A DNA stretch of 64,000 bases from Corylus avellana (GCF_901000735.1 NC_081549.1:19605584-19669583), one strand, 5' to 3'; shown: positions 1 through 10,675, numbered from the stretch's first letter. Notes: generated by a model not told the origin, from the letters alone. Translations and numbers: made by a program.

Positions 1-835
1 GCTCTGGAGCCAGGCCGTTCACCTTAAAGCTCCAACCCAAAACATAATGGGTTGTTAGAATTGAGCCAGTTGAGGACGCGAAGCCAACATACATGTTGTC
101 TTCAATGACGGGTGAAATATCATAGGACAAAGACAAGAGCGGAGTTTTGGGTTTCCCGACATTAATTGGAGCCAAAGTGACCTCGATTTTCTTCTCGACA
201 CCGTCATATTCCACCCAAACTTGCATTTGGCGGCCGCTGATAAGAGTCAGGTTCGTAAACCCACCGTTGTTATCAGCATAATATCCTGCGGCAATTGATT
301 TCTCGGACTTCAACCCATTAATATCAATTCCAACATGGTTATCATTGATGTCACCAAACTCGCTGTTCCGGAGGGTATCGAGCTCTATGGCGACAACATG
401 ATTGGTGGCATTACCATTGTTGCTACGATTGAATAGGCCAAACCACTGGCTTGGCAGAGCTCCTGGGAGCCCTCTTGTGGGAGCCATCACGAAAGCAATT
501 CCATGACCGCTCAAAGTGGGATATTCAGGAAAGATAGCAAATACAAAGGTCGTGGAGAAGGAGGAAACGGGGCCATTCGACGAGTTCTTGAAAGTTATTG
601 GATTGGGGAAGAAAGCAAGACCCTTTTGCTGTTTGGTTTCATTAGTGAGCTTCAAAAGGCCAGTAGAAGTGATCTCGGCTATGCCGTCAAGGCTTAGATT
701 TGCCGATTGAAACCCGAGGTAGGTGAAGTTGGTATCTTCGGAGGCTACTAAGCTGATTAGGAGAGTCAGAAGGAATACTAGCTTGGACAACATGCCTTTA
801 GTTTGCATCTGGTCTCCTCCTTTCACGGTTTTCAT
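1..835 (-). CDS. L-type lectin receptor kinase, 5' part only (copy A)
   Basis: The left window edge cuts this gene. From an ATG at 835 the frame stays open for 278 codons to base 2. It encodes a short N-terminal extension, a hydrophobic signal peptide starting at Met15 (MLSKLVFLL), and most of a legume-lectin domain up to the juxtamembrane motif VNGLAPE. The transmembrane segment and kinase lie beyond the window. The lectin metal-site stretch is intact (ELDTLRNSEFGDINDNHVG), including the Asn that matches ConA Asn14. In the other left-hand copies the ATG homologous to 835 is out of frame and ends in a three-codon uORF. Here one extra base makes it an in-frame start, so translation may begin at 835, at Met10, or at the family start Met15 (793). 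By residue choices (SGHGIAF, SQWFGLF) it is closest to copy A' at 18194. Confidence 0.9.
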   Translation of the reverse strand, partial: MKTVKGGDQMQTKGMLSKLVFLLTLLISLVASEDTNFTYLGFQSANLSLDGIAEITSTGLLKLTNETKQQKGLAFFPNPITFKNSSNGPVSSFSTTFVFAIFPEYPTLSGHGIAFVMAPTRGLPGALPSQWFGLFNRSNNGNATNHVVAIELDTLRNSEFGDINDNHVGIDINGLKSEKSIAAGYYADNNGGFTNLTLISGRQMQVWVEYDGVEKKIEVTLAPINVGKPKTPLLSLSYDISPVIEDNMYVGFASSTGSILTTHYVLGWSFKVNGLAPE

Positions 836-1035
836 AGTTCCACCTACAAGTTTAAGACATGTAGTGTTGTTGTTGTTTTTTTTTTTTTTGGGGTGGTGAT
901 TAAGACAAGGAAAAGGAGGGGGAAATTAAGCTTACAAACAAGAATTTAACAAATTTTCCAAAAACGAAGAAAAATAAGGGTGGGAAAAGCTGCTATGGCA
1001 TCTAGCCTTAGTCTTGAATACTATTAGGATTATAA

Positions 1036-1358
1036 GGCCTTGTTTGCCAATGGCCCTGGAACGATATTGTTTTAGGGCCGGTACTATAGCTTTTTTTGTA
1101 AGAATAAGTGTTTGATTGGTTTTAGTGAAAATGTTTTGTGGGAAAAAGTGAAAAAATATATTTTATATAAAAAAATGTAAAAAAATTATTTTTTAATAAT
1201 TTTTTTATTTAAATAATAATAATAAAAATGATTAATGTGGTATAAAAAATAGAGATATTTAAATTAATTTTGAGTTGAAAGGTTTTTTTTTTTTGGATTG
1301 AGGAAGGCCCTGAAACAGTATCATTCGATCCATTCCAGGGCCATTGGCTAACACACCC
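1036..1358. mobile_element. Tourist/PIF-Harbinger-like MITE, 323 bp
   Basis: The ends form a terminal inverted repeat: GGCCTTGTTTGCCAATGGCC on the left, and GGGTGTGTTAGCCAATGGCC when the right end is read on the other strand. Both sides are flanked by TAA (1033-1035 and 1359-1361). A 3-bp TAA/TTA target duplication with a GG-starting TIR is typical of PIF/Harbinger MITEs. It has no coding capacity. It sits about 200 bp upstream of the copy A start codon and is absent from the matching spot upstream of A' (about 20.6 kb). Confidence 0.8.
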
Positions 1359-1369
1359 TAAGTGATATG

Positions 1370-1560
1370 CTCCATTGTCGTAATGGAATGACGGAAGTTG
1401 ATTTGAAGTAGCAGCGACACCATCAGCCGCCATTCTAGAAGGCACAGATCCAGTTCCCATTTTTCTAAGCAGACCCAGACCATTTGTATTTGTCAAATGG
1501 ACATGACCAATGTGTAATTTGAAAAGAGCACCTGGCCCCTTTGCCATGACCTTCTTTGGA
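1370..1560 (-). other. Conserved LecRK-upstream segment (orphan exon-like), copy 1
   Basis: Read on the minus strand, this stretch aligns with segments at 20644-20886 and 25824-26030, and more weakly at 12640-12800, 34880-35060, 41781-41961 and 57980-58140. It translates as MAKGPGALFKLHIGH, then GTGSV, then RMAADGVAATSNQL. Compared with the 20644 copy it lacks about 19 codons between GTGSV and RMAAD, in frame. I do not recognise the protein. It could be a small peptide exon or a conserved noncoding part of the duplicated promoter region. Confidence 0.4.
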
Positions 1561-2715
1561 TTTTAAGTTGAATATAAAACGAAAATGTTCGAATTTGTTG
1601 ACCCTTGGTGCGCGCTAAAGTAGCATTAATGGGCTCACAAGAAATTTCCGAATGTGCCAAAGCCAGATAAAGACTTCATTATAGTCTTGTCCAAGTCTCT
1701 ATTCGGTGCTTAATGGGAGTTTGGAAAAGTGGTCGCATTCTCAACGCCAAATTTTCCTCATGTCCATGGAAGTTCGGACTTCACAATTGATTGCAGTGGA
1801 ATATCTTCATCTTGACTAAAACACGTTTTTAGTCGTTTTTAAGCCTTTTAAGTGAAACATGCCTCTTTTTTCTTTTTTTTTTTAAAAAATAATTTTATTA
1901 AAAATGAAAATATTAAAATTAAAGAAAAAAGAAAAAGCCCCACTGCTTGCAACCCCAATATGGATCGCCAATGGTCGGTTATTTTCCATTTTATTTATTT
2001 TACAAAATTTTATTTCTTAACAAAATTGTTAATGTGAAGTAGTAAAAATGTTGACGCGGCACTAACGAACGTTTTAAAACTGGCCGAAAAAGTAATAGAA
2101 AGATCGATTTCAAATTTGCGCACGACTTATGCAATTAAAACTTGTAGAAAAAAAAAATTGAGGTATTATTTATTTTTGTGTGTTGATTTAAGGGTTTATC
2201 TCAAATTTTCCCTAAATTTTTAATAAAAAATATTAAAGTTAATTTCCTTAATACTGCTTAAAATAGTATTATATTATGAGAGCCCAAATAAAAAACCTTA
2301 TTTTCGAAAAAAAAAAAAGAAAAAGAAAAAGAAAACCCCTTATTTTACGGCCTCAAATAAAAATTTGACAATTAAAAAAAAAAAAAAAACTAAATACAAT
2401 AGAAATAAAAATACCGGATCAACCAATCTATCGATTGTCATCAACAAAATAGGCATGGTTGCTCTTCCACTTTAGAAAACATCAAATCTACTTACACCCA
2501 CCTCTTATGTTGAACACCGCTGTGGAAATCACTGGAAGCCACCGCATTGCCTTCTCGTTTGTATTTTAAAGCCAGTTTTCTTTGTAAAACACAAACCAAA
2601 ATAATATCGTTCCATATATATATATATATATAGACAATTAGCAGTTAACAGTAAGTGATTTTTTCAAAACTTAAACCACTAACCTTAATCACATAGGCAA
2701 TTAACTAATTTTCCT
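1561..2715. other. AT-rich spacer between LecRK A and B, nothing recognised
   Basis: AT-rich DNA with A and T homopolymers and an (AT)n run near 2616-2632. The part at 1640-1700 still resembles 21020-21080, the matching A'-B' spacer. No gene or complete element is visible. Confidence 0.6.
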
Positions 2716-2935
2716 AACTGCTCGCCTTTTCATCCTTATTTGTGAGGAGGTGTAGAGGGCGACCCTTCTTTGATGAAAGGTCGGTCGACAAAGGGGTGGC
2801 AACCTCCACCCTCCCCATACAAGGGGTGGTCGTTGTCATGGGCATAAGTAAGGGGTCGAAATGGAGTCAAATCCCCCGCCCCCAAAAAAAAAATTCCCTC
2901 TCCCAATTGAACTCCTAATAGTTGTGACCTTATGG
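2716..2935. repeat. Spacer block shared with 21303-21510
   Basis: Contains GAGGGCGACCC, GGTCGACAAAGGGGTGGCA and an ACTCCTAAT-GTTGT stretch, in the same order as 21303-21510. One copy lies between LecRK A and B and the other between A' and B', so it is a marker of the two-gene block duplication. It could itself be an old transposon remnant. Confidence 0.65.
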
Positions 2936-3259
2936 CGGCTATATATATATATATATTACTCTATAATTTACATTCTAGTAAAAAAGAATGATTTTAAGGA
3001 GCAAAAAATGGTAGCTCTTTTCTCTCTAGTTGTCAAAGAGAAAAGCGAAACCCTTCAGCCACACAGGAGAGGAGGGTTGGCCGTTTGGCTGCCTCCCTTC
3101 TCCCCTTGTCCTCCTCAGTCACCTGATGCCCTAGCCCTAGTGCCTCTTCTCTTTCCCTTCCTTGCCGCTTTTCTTCCCCCGCCTTTATTCCCCCGCCTTT
3201 ATTTTCTGCAGTGGGCTCCTTGACATTGTTTTGGCACTTTGTGGGTATATATATATATA

Positions 3260-3715
3260 TATAAAAGCCGAATTTTGACGTAGAGAGTGCGTAGAATTAC
3301 GATACGTGTCCTAAACCCATGTTTTAGAGAATGCCTAAAATTGCGACACGTGGTGTTTTAAAGAATAAACAAGTTTTGGGCATTTTAAACATAGGGATTT
3401 TATTTGTAATGCATTTAATTATTTTATGAAGAAAACAAAAGGTTCTGGAATTCTCTCTCTTTATATATTAATATTGTGAGACAATTAAAACGTAGGAATT
3501 TTATTTGTAATATATTTAATTGTCTTAATGAAAAAAAAAACAAAAGGTTCCCAAATTTTCTCTTTCTTTCTCTATTTTTCTTTTTATCTTCTCTTACTTT
3601 CTGTTTTCATTTGTGTCCCTTATATTTTTTTCAAATTTAAATATTATTTTTATTCAAATTGATTATTTCTCCTTTGTAAATTTTATATTAAAACGTAGGG
3701 GTTTTATTTGTAATA
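3260..3715 (+). repeat. Helitron-like dispersed repeat, fragment 1
   Basis: About 455 bp beginning AAAGCCGAATTTTGACGTAG and ending at TTTATTTGTAATATA. It is repeated with few changes at 4852-5312, and its first part again at 6398-6635. Immediately upstream is a TATATA run. The AT-run plus AAAAGCCGAGTTTTGACG opening resembles 5' ends of nonautonomous plant Helitrons. This copy lacks a recognisable 3' hairpin end. Confidence 0.5.
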
Positions 3716-4835
3716 TACGTCGAGCAGAGGTAATGCAATCGAGCCCTATGTCTATAGGTTTTTGATCCACCCGCGTAATAAATAGTTTACAACCAGTTTG
3801 ACAATTACAATTACTAGTCTAAACACCCAATAAAAAAGAAAAGGATATAAAGTTAACCAAAAAAACAAAAAAAAACAAAAAACAAATTAAACTCGATTGA
3901 AACCCTCTCAAGACAAGTTGATTGTAAATTTAATTCTCAATCTCAAAATAATTTAAACAATAAATTCTAAATTTCCACGTTCCGTTACTAGCAGCAATAT
4001 ATATATTTCACTTAGTTTGAGGTAGTTGAATTTTGTGAATTCCCTCGAACTAAACAAGGATTCATAGATAGATCCTGAAGCTTATTGATGATAGTCAAAA
4101 TACCCTCCATGTTAGAGCCGTAGATTGATGGCGTGATTAACTTTGTTTAACCATCTGAATTAAGGACAACATATTTCAAACCAATTAAGGTTTCATAGTT
4201 GTCGGTAGATAAAATTGGATGCAACAAGTGTCTGAGATGCATGTAAACATAAAGAAAAACACCCCTTTTGTTTATGTCATATAAAAAAGGAGAGATCCTG
4301 GCCTGTTGCTCCTATTTCTTGCTGCTATTCTTGTCGGGCTTGCATAAAAATGAGTTTCTTAAAATGAAGAGGTGACCAATTAATTAGCAGATAAATAGAT
4401 ATTATTGAGATAAAATTTAATGGGGTTGGCAGTGAAGGACAATTGGTGTTAGAGAGGACCATTTGACAGCTTTTCATTTATTTTTGTAATGAATATTGGT
4501 GGTGACTGCTGACCAACTTAATTTGTCGGTGTAGTTGGTTGTCTCTCCTTGCCAGTAAATTAAAGTGACGTGTATTTATTTCTTCACATGGTTTGGGTGG
4601 CAATTGGGGGATAAATACGGAAGGAAGATGGATTTTTAGACTTATATAATATTTCTATAAAAGTCTAAAAGTGAAAAAAAATTTCTTTCTAAAAAAAAAC
4701 TATTTCTAATTTAAAAAACTATATTTTCTAACACAATCACCTCTTAGAATTAGGGAAATAGTTATTCTCAAGGAGGAGAATTTGGTGAAAAAGTTGGATC
4801 GGGATTGACATAGACGTAGAGAGTAACAATTTATA
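3716..4835. other. Spacer, nothing recognised
   Basis: AT-rich, with no reading frame of note and no inverted terminal repeats found by eye. Poly-A/T tracts occur near 3830-3890 and 4670-4700. Confidence 0.5.
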
Positions 4836-5316
4836 TCTCTTTAATTGATATATAAAAGCATAGTTTTGATGTAGAGAATTCTTAAAATTACGATATGTGT
4901 TCTGAACTCATGTTTTAGAGAGTACATAGAATTGCAACATGTGGCGTTTTAAAGAATTAACAAGTTTTGAACATTTAAAACTAAGGAGTTTTATTTGTAA
5001 TGCATTTAATTATTTTAATGAAGAAAACAAAAGGTTCCGAAATTCTCTCTCTTTATATATCAATATTGTGAGACAATTAAAACGTAAGAATTTTATTTGT
5101 AATATATTTAATTGTCTTAATGAAGAAAACAAAAGGTTCTCAAATTTTCTCTTTCTCTCTCCATTTTTCTTTTAATCTTCTCTTACTTTCTGTTTTCGTT
5201 TGTGTCCCTTATATTTTTTTCAAATTTATATATTATTTTTATTCAAATTGATTATTTCTCTTTTGTAAATTTTATATTAAAACGTATGAGTTTTATTTGT
5301 AATATATTTAATTATC

Positions 5317-6350
5317 GGGAGAGGTTTACATGCGGTAGACCAAACTACCGCAGATATGCGGTAGTTTGGTCTACCGCTGAGATTTCTTTTCTAATAACGT
5401 AAGTAAAAAGAAAAAACACCGTCAAATCTCACGTTTAACTCCCGTCAATTTCTTTTGTTTTTTTCTACCCAAACCTCTTCTCTCTTTTCTCACCATACCC
5501 AAAATTAAATATTGCACTGTTTATCCTCTACAGCATTCTTCTGAAGTTTATCTCCAGTAAGAAGACTATGAGAGTGTTTTGAAGCTCTTTGAGGATGAAA
5601 CATCATTTACAATGCAAGTTTTCTTCCACGGGGGAGTAGAAACCCCAATTCTCTTCTGCAACAAAGCCTCACAAGCTCATTCTAGAAGAGTTGAATCCGA
5701 AAATCATGACATCTACTGGATTAAAACCCTCCACTGCAGATCACCCACAACATCTCCAAAGCCACAAGCAAAACAAAAAAATTAAACCAAGATTTGAAAG
5801 GGATTTTTTGCACAAAGAAGAAGAAGGGGAATGAGACGGTGGAAGAATGGGAATGAGGCAAAAAAGTTCAAAGCAATTTTACTGGAAAATAGATTTTGAC
5901 TTTCATCTTCATTCACCCCTTTCTTCTTACATCATCCAACTTACAACCACCTCCAGATTTCAACCAGTGCAGAAGATAACTGCGGCCTCGCACTCGTCGG
6001 TAACCCTCTGGGCCCTGGAGGATAAGGCAACCTCCGGTGAATACGAAAAACTATGCCCAATAGGAACAGGAAGGGGATGATGAAGAAGGCCACCATGTGC
6101 AAAGGTTGATGTTGAAAGGCTTGCAGGAGAGAATCCATGACTCTCGACTCTCGTGGGTGTCGGTTTTGGGTATGGTGAGAAAAGAGAGAAGGCGGCTTGT
6201 GGTTTGGGTAGAAAAAAAAAAATGGAATTAACGGGAGTTGACGGTGTTTTTTTTTTTTTTTTTTTTGAACCTTAAAAGATAAATCCCAGCGGTAGAGCAA
6301 AACTACCGCAGATATGCAGTAGTTTTGTCTACCGCATGTAAGCCTCTCCC
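5317..6350. mobile_element. Pack-MULE (Mutator-like element carrying host gene fragment)
   Basis: A 1034-bp element with long terminal inverted repeats of about 70 bp. Both ends start GGGAGAGG, then carry the palindrome-like CGGTAG...CTACCGCAGATATGC...CTACCGC. It is bounded by a perfect 9-bp direct repeat, TTAATTATC (5308-5316 and 6351-6359), the target-duplication length of Mutator elements. There is no transposase. The interior carries the 5' end of a cytochrome P450 on the minus strand (5998-6138). It is inserted in the Helitron-like repeat, so it is younger than that repeat. Confidence 0.88.
5998..6138 (-). pseudogene. Captured CYP84A (ferulate 5-hydroxylase-like) 5' fragment
   Basis: From an ATG at 6138 the first 47 codons read as a P450 N-terminus: MDSLLQAF, then a hydrophobic ER anchor (VAFFIIPFLFLLGIVF), basic residues, and the proline-rich hinge LPYPPGPRGLP. 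The MDSLLQ start and RLPYPPGP(K/R)GLP hinge are what I know from CYP84A ferulate/coniferaldehyde 5-hydroxylases of syringyl lignin synthesis. After GLP the similarity stops (SARPQLSS follows). The haem-binding Cys, ExxR and the rest (some 470 residues) are absent, so no enzyme can be made. The upstream part (6139-6220) may be the captured 5' UTR. The assignment to CYP84A rests on the short N-terminus only. Confidence 0.75.
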
Positions 6351-6356
6351 TTAATT

Positions 6357-6402
<46 letters not shown>

Positions 6403-7455
6403 CCGAGTTTTGACGTAGGTAGTGCTTAGAATTACGACACGTGTTCTAAACTCATGTTTTAGTTTTTAGAGAGTACCTAGAATTGCGACACGTGGCGTTT
6501 TAAAGAATGAACAAATTTTGGGCATTTAAAGCCTAGGAGTTGTATTTATAATGCATTTAATTATTTTAATGAAGAAAACAAAAGGTTTCTAAATTTTCTC
6601 TCTTTATATATCAATATTGTGAGACAATTAAAAGATATAAAATTACTCATATGGAAATAAATATTTTAATATGTTTTATGGGTCTTATGTTTTAAGGGTC
6701 TTACGTTTTAATTGATGTCAAAGTTTTATGTGTTTTTTTTTTTTTTTTTGTGATTTACTATGTATTTTTTAATGTGCTTAAATTAAAATTAATTAAGGGT
6801 TTTATGTTTTAACTCATTTCAGGTTTTCTTCTTACTGTTTTCTTTTTTTTGTATACTTTCTTTTCATTTTAAATTACACATATGGGAAGGTTTTAATTTA
6901 TATGGATTAAACTAAAATTATATATGGTTCTTATGATAGTATATTTTTATGTAATTTATATATTCATGCAATCTTATGTGTAATTGTGTCACTATGTTCA
7001 GTAATATACTGTTATATAACTTTTAGTATCTTTTTTTTTATTATTGAAATATGCATGATAGATTTTTTTACACTACTTTTTTGACTTATAATAAACAATA
7101 CAATGAAGATACGTTTTAAGTTTTAAAATTAAATTATAATGAATAATTTCGGGCATTGCGCGGGTTCTAGCTGGTATGTGTCTAAAACTCTAATCTCCAT
7201 CCCAGGACATGAATATATACTCTTTTTTTTTTCCCAAAACACTGACGAATTATTTTGGAACATGCAAAGTCATGGGAGACCCTCTACACTGCAATCTCAA
7301 TTTTTGACAACAGAAGACCCAATCGACACAGAGAGTTCATCTTGTCGATGTTTACACATCAATAAAAATTATCTACTACTTCACAGAAATCATTTAAAAG
7401 ATCATTACTAAAAGGTTCACTCACTACTAACAGACTCAAACAAAAGCTTTTAGAA

Positions 7456-9483
7456 TCAGCGACCTCCTGAGAGAAGCGACTCTGCGGCAAAAGAAGACTG
7501 TGTAAACCTATCCCCTGAAGACGGATAGGACATGGCAAAATCACTGAAACCACCTTCCCTATTATGCGCAAATGTTAAGCCGCTAGCACAAAGGCCAAGC
7601 GATGATAAATCTGGGAGAGGAAAATCACCCTCCAAGAACTGCATTACTTGGCGCATGCTTGGCCTAGCTGCCGGCTCTGAATGAGAGCAGAGCAACCCAA
7701 GTTTCAAAACCAGCTCTACTTCCTCTGCTACATAATCTGCACCTAAATTTACATCTCTTGCCTCAAGAATTTCGCCTCGGTTCCAATGAGAAAACACCCA
7801 ATCAAGCAAAAGAACATCATCTGCTTCTTCCCGTGGCTCTATTGGTCTCCTTCCACAAGCAACCTCAAGCAAAAATGCCCCAAAAGCGAACACATCGGTG
7901 CTTGGCGTGGCCTTGCCGCTTCGACTATGCTCCGGCGCAAGATACCCAAGAGTTCCAACCACATGGGTTGTTTGAGGATCAGTTCCATGATCATATAATC
8001 TTGCAAGACCGAAGTCTCCTAATCTGGCATTCAATTCACCATCTAGCAAGACATTACTAGCCTTGATATCTCTGTGAATAACAATCTGCTCCCATTCTTC
8101 GTGCAAATAAAACAGCCCCGACGCCACACCTATGATTACTTGAAATCTCTGGCTCCAGCTCAGGGTAACCTTTGGTTGGTCGAAGAGATACTTGTCTAGA
8201 CTACCGTTGGGCATGTAGTCATACACCAAAAGCAGCTCTCCCTTTCGCCGGCAATACCCCAAGAGTGGTACCAAATTCCTGTGACGAAGCCGACCAATGC
8301 TTACAATTTCTGCAACAAATTGTTTCATTCCCTGCCTTGATTCATGGGAGACCCTCTTCACTGCAATCTCAATTTTTGAGGTAGGCAGTATACCTCTATA
8401 CACCCTACCAAATCCACCGGCACCCAACAGCTCTTTGTCCCTAAATCCTTTTGTGGCAATATAAAGATCTTTGTATTTGAATCGGTGAGGCCCATATTGA
8501 ATCTCCCAGTCTTCTAGCAATTCTGCAAACTTCTCCTTCCTTCTTATGGCATAAACTACAGCTGAAATTGCTACCGAGGCTAAACTAACAATAATCCAAG
8601 GCAACCCAATTGTCAAAAATTTAGATCTGGGTTTACCTCCAATCCGAGGCAGCTTGGGAAGTTGAGAGACATCAAGTTCTGGAGCCTGGCCGTTCACCTT
8701 AAAGCTCCAACCCAAAACATAATGGGCTGTTAGAATTGACGCAGTTGAGGACGAGAAGCCAACATACATGTTGTCTTCAATGACCGGTGAAAGATCAGAG
8801 GACAAAGACAAGAGCGGAGTCTTGGGTTTTCTGACATTAATTGGAGCCAAAGTGACCTCAATTTTCTTCTCGACACCGTCATATTCCACCCACACTTGCA
8901 TTTGGCGGCCACTGATAAGAGTCAGATTCCTAAACGCACCATTGTTATCATCATAATATCCTGCGGCAGCAGATTTCTCGGACGTCAAGCTATTTATATC
9001 AATCCCAACATGGTTATCATTGATGTCACCAAACTCGCTGTTCAGGATGGTATCGAGCTCTATGGCGACAACATGATTGGTGGAATTACCATCGTTGCTA
9101 TTATTGAAAAGGCCAAGGTACTGGGCTTGCAGAGCTCCTGGGAGCCCTCTTGTGGGAGCAATCACGAAAGCAAACCCATGACTGCTAAAAGTGGGATATT
9201 CAGAAATGATAGCAAATACAAAGGTGGTAGAGAAGGAGGAAGCGGTGCCATTGGACGAGTTCTTGAAGGTTATTGGATTCGGGTAGAAAGCATGACCCTT
9301 TTGCTGTTTGGTGCCATTAGTGAGCTTCAAAAGGCCAGTTGAAGTGATACCGGCTATGCCGTCTAGGCTTAGATTTGCCGATTGAAACCCGAGGTAAGTG
9401 AAGCTGGTATTTTCTGAGGCTACTAAGCTAATTGGCAGAAGCAGAAGGAATACTAGGTTGGACAACATGTCTTTATTTTGCAT
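7456..9483 (-). CDS. L-type lectin receptor kinase (copy B)
   Basis: A single-exon frame of 675 codons plus stop. The first true ATG is at 9483 (MQNKDMLSN); a second at 9468 matches the start of copy C. Residues about 6-23 form a signal peptide. Residues 25-265 form a legume-lectin fold with metal ligands Glu142, Asp144, Asn148, Asp153 and His158. His102 stands where sugar-binding legume lectins have Asp. One transmembrane helix spans about 291-312. The kinase runs from about 349: Gly loop GAGGFGRV, Lys376, Glu392, HRD with Asp472, DFG Asp490, APE. It is therefore an RD kinase with all catalytic residues. Length is typical of LecRKs (650-700 aa). Likely a plasma-membrane receptor in defence or development signalling; the ligand is unknown. 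Its nearest relative is B' (23084), not its neighbours. The promoter side carries T22 and G19 homopolymers. Confidence 0.95.
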   Translation of the reverse strand: MQNKDMLSNLVFLLLLPISLVASENTSFTYLGFQSANLSLDGIAGITSTGLLKLTNGTKQQKGHAFYPNPITFKNSSNGTASSFSTTFVFAIISEYPTFSSHGFAFVIAPTRGLPGALQAQYLGLFNNSNDGNSTNHVVAIELDTILNSEFGDINDNHVGIDINSLTSEKSAAAGYYDDNNGAFRNLTLISGRQMQVWVEYDGVEKKIEVTLAPINVRKPKTPLLSLSSDLSPVIEDNMYVGFSSSTASILTAHYVLGWSFKVNGQAPELDVSQLPKLPRIGGKPRSKFLTIGLPWIIVSLASVAISAVVYAIRRKEKFAELLEDWEIQYGPHRFKYKDLYIATKGFRDKELLGAGGFGRVYRGILPTSKIEIAVKRVSHESRQGMKQFVAEIVSIGRLRHRNLVPLLGYCRRKGELLLVYDYMPNGSLDKYLFDQPKVTLSWSQRFQVIIGVASGLFYLHEEWEQIVIHRDIKASNVLLDGELNARLGDFGLARLYDHGTDPQTTHVVGTLGYLAPEHSRSGKATPSTDVFAFGAFLLEVACGRRPIEPREEADDVLLLDWVFSHWNRGEILEARDVNLGADYVAEEVELVLKLGLLCSHSEPAARPSMRQVMQFLEGDFPLPDLSSLGLCASGLTFAHNREGGFSDFAMSYPSSGDRFTQSSFAAESLLSGGR

Positions 9484-9497
9484 CTGCTCCCCTGTTT

Positions 9498-9509
9498 TCA
9501 CCGTTTCAT
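9498..9509 (-). promoter_or_regulatory. Three-codon upstream ORF (Met-Lys-Arg-stop)
   Basis: Minus strand ATGAAACGGTGA, 14 nt upstream of the ATG at 9483. The same mini-ORF precedes A' (20236-20247) and B' (25126-25137), and MKQ-stop precedes C (15600-15611). If the transcript starts upstream of it, it would lower initiation at the main ATG. Confidence 0.45.
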
Positions 9510-9550
9510 AGTTCCACTTCCAAGTTTAAGACATGTTGCGTTGTTGCTGT

Positions 9551-9611
9551 TTTTTTTTTTTTTTTTTTTTAAGACAGGGAAAAGGAAGAATTGGGGGGGG
9601 GGGGGGGGGGG
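9551..9611. repeat. T22 and G19 homopolymers upstream of LecRK B
   Basis: A run of about 22 T and, 20 bp on, 19 consecutive G (9593-9611), some 110-130 bp upstream of the B start codon. The other copies have a T or A run here but no G run. The G tract could form a quadruplex, or the C-rich strand an i-motif. Its exact length is unreliable in any assembly. Confidence 0.8.
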
Positions 9612-10330
9612 AACTACAAACAAGACTTTTACAAATAGTACAAAAAGGAAGAAAAAGGGGTATAAGCAAAAATGCTATGAGATGCAGCCAGCCCACTTGG
9701 CTGCCAGGTGAGCCCTTCAATTGGTTTTTCTTCCAACTTTAGATGCTTCCCAACTAGAAAGACTGTTAAGCGGACTAAATGCATCTTTGATGAGACATTC
9801 TATCCGCCATTATTTGATAAGATGTGGAAGTTTTGAAGCTTACCCAATAATTAGAAAAACACCTTCGAGAAGAGTAGGCTTAGAGACAACTCAGACAAGA
9901 GAAAATGCCAATTAGAAACTTGGAAGTTGAAAAATGTGCTAGTATTCTGATAGTCTCACAACAATTTTCCACATGTACTTTAAACATTTCATTTGAATAT
10001 CTCCATCATGCCTATTTCCACATGTCATGACAATCTTGTCCAAGTCACTCTGTTCGGTGCTTAACAGGAGTTCGAAAAAGTGGTCGGATTCTCACACCAA
10101 ATTCTCAATTGATTGCTGTGGAATATCTTCATCATTACTAATCCACACCGTTTAAAGTTGTGGACACCAATTTACCGCAAAGAAGGACGATTGAACATCT
10201 TTTATATTGAATTTAGCCCTGGATGGATAACACAGATTCACCAAAGGAGTGAGTTGATATGGCAAATCTTATGACCAGGCTCGAGAAAATAATCAATCAA
10301 TTATCCAATCCCAAAGACGGAGGGTCTCCT
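9612..10330. other. 5' flank of LecRK B, paralogous to the B' flank
   Basis: Collinear with about 25200-26490 apart from insertions there. Shared landmarks include GTGAGCCCTTCAATT, ATCTCCATCATG, CCACACCGTTTAA and ACACAGATTCACC. No gene is visible. Confidence 0.65.
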
Positions 10331-10334
10331 CTGT

Positions 10335-10675
10335 GAAAAAATTTGTAGGTCTAATTTATCTCATAAAATCGGTTCAATAAGAGATGGTTGCTCATTCCTT
10401 ATAAACATGCCAAAGGTCTTATCCATAGGCAATATAGGACTATTTCTCAACACCTTTCCTCATGTGCAGGCCGGTATTTTTCTTGGTCATTGTCACGAGG
10501 TAAGTAGCGTGGGCCTCATTTGTCCTGTGGTAGGTTCTGATACTATGAAGAAATTCTTAAGCCTAGCCCATCTCATAAAACCGGTTCAATAAGAGAGGGT
10601 TGCCTATTCCTTATAAACATACACAAGGTCTTGTCCACAGGCAATGTAGGACTATTTCCTCAACACTCTGATCCC
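10335..10675. repeat. Two direct copies of a dispersed plant repeat
   Basis: The block TCTCATAAAA(T/C)CGGTTCAATAAGAGA through GGCAAT(A/G)TAGGACTATTTC occurs at about 10357-10448 and again at 10570-10658. Between them lies a motif TTCTGATACTATGAAGAAATTCTTAAGCC. This family is widespread in plant genomes. I cannot assign it to a transposon class from here. Confidence 0.55.

Larger units (their letters stand above)
4836..7171 (+). mobile_element. Helitron-like element hosting a Pack-MULE
   Basis: The left end reads A|TCTCTTTAATTGATATATA, and the right end reads GCGCGGGTTCTAGCTGG|T, matching the Helitron pattern (5' TC, 3' CTRR, inserted between A and T, no target duplication). The right boundary is supported by the 3' flank of LecRK C: host sequence TCTAAAACTCTAATCTCCAT resumes at about 7179, just after this end, and occurs at 12913 without the element. 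The opening is repeated internally (4852-5316 and 6398-6635), so this may be two Helitron copies in tandem. No Rep/helicase gene is present, and the 3' hairpin is imperfect. Confidence 0.4.

Noticed and set aside
5579..5785. 68-codon plus frame in the Pack-MULE
   Set aside because: No recognisable family. It may be another captured piece, but the sequence alone does not support a gene.
9484..9501. Six-codon longer start for LecRK B and likewise A', B' and D (up to 32123)
   Set aside because: The extended frames begin with GTG, not ATG, which is not a normal plant start. The first ATG or the family Met was used.
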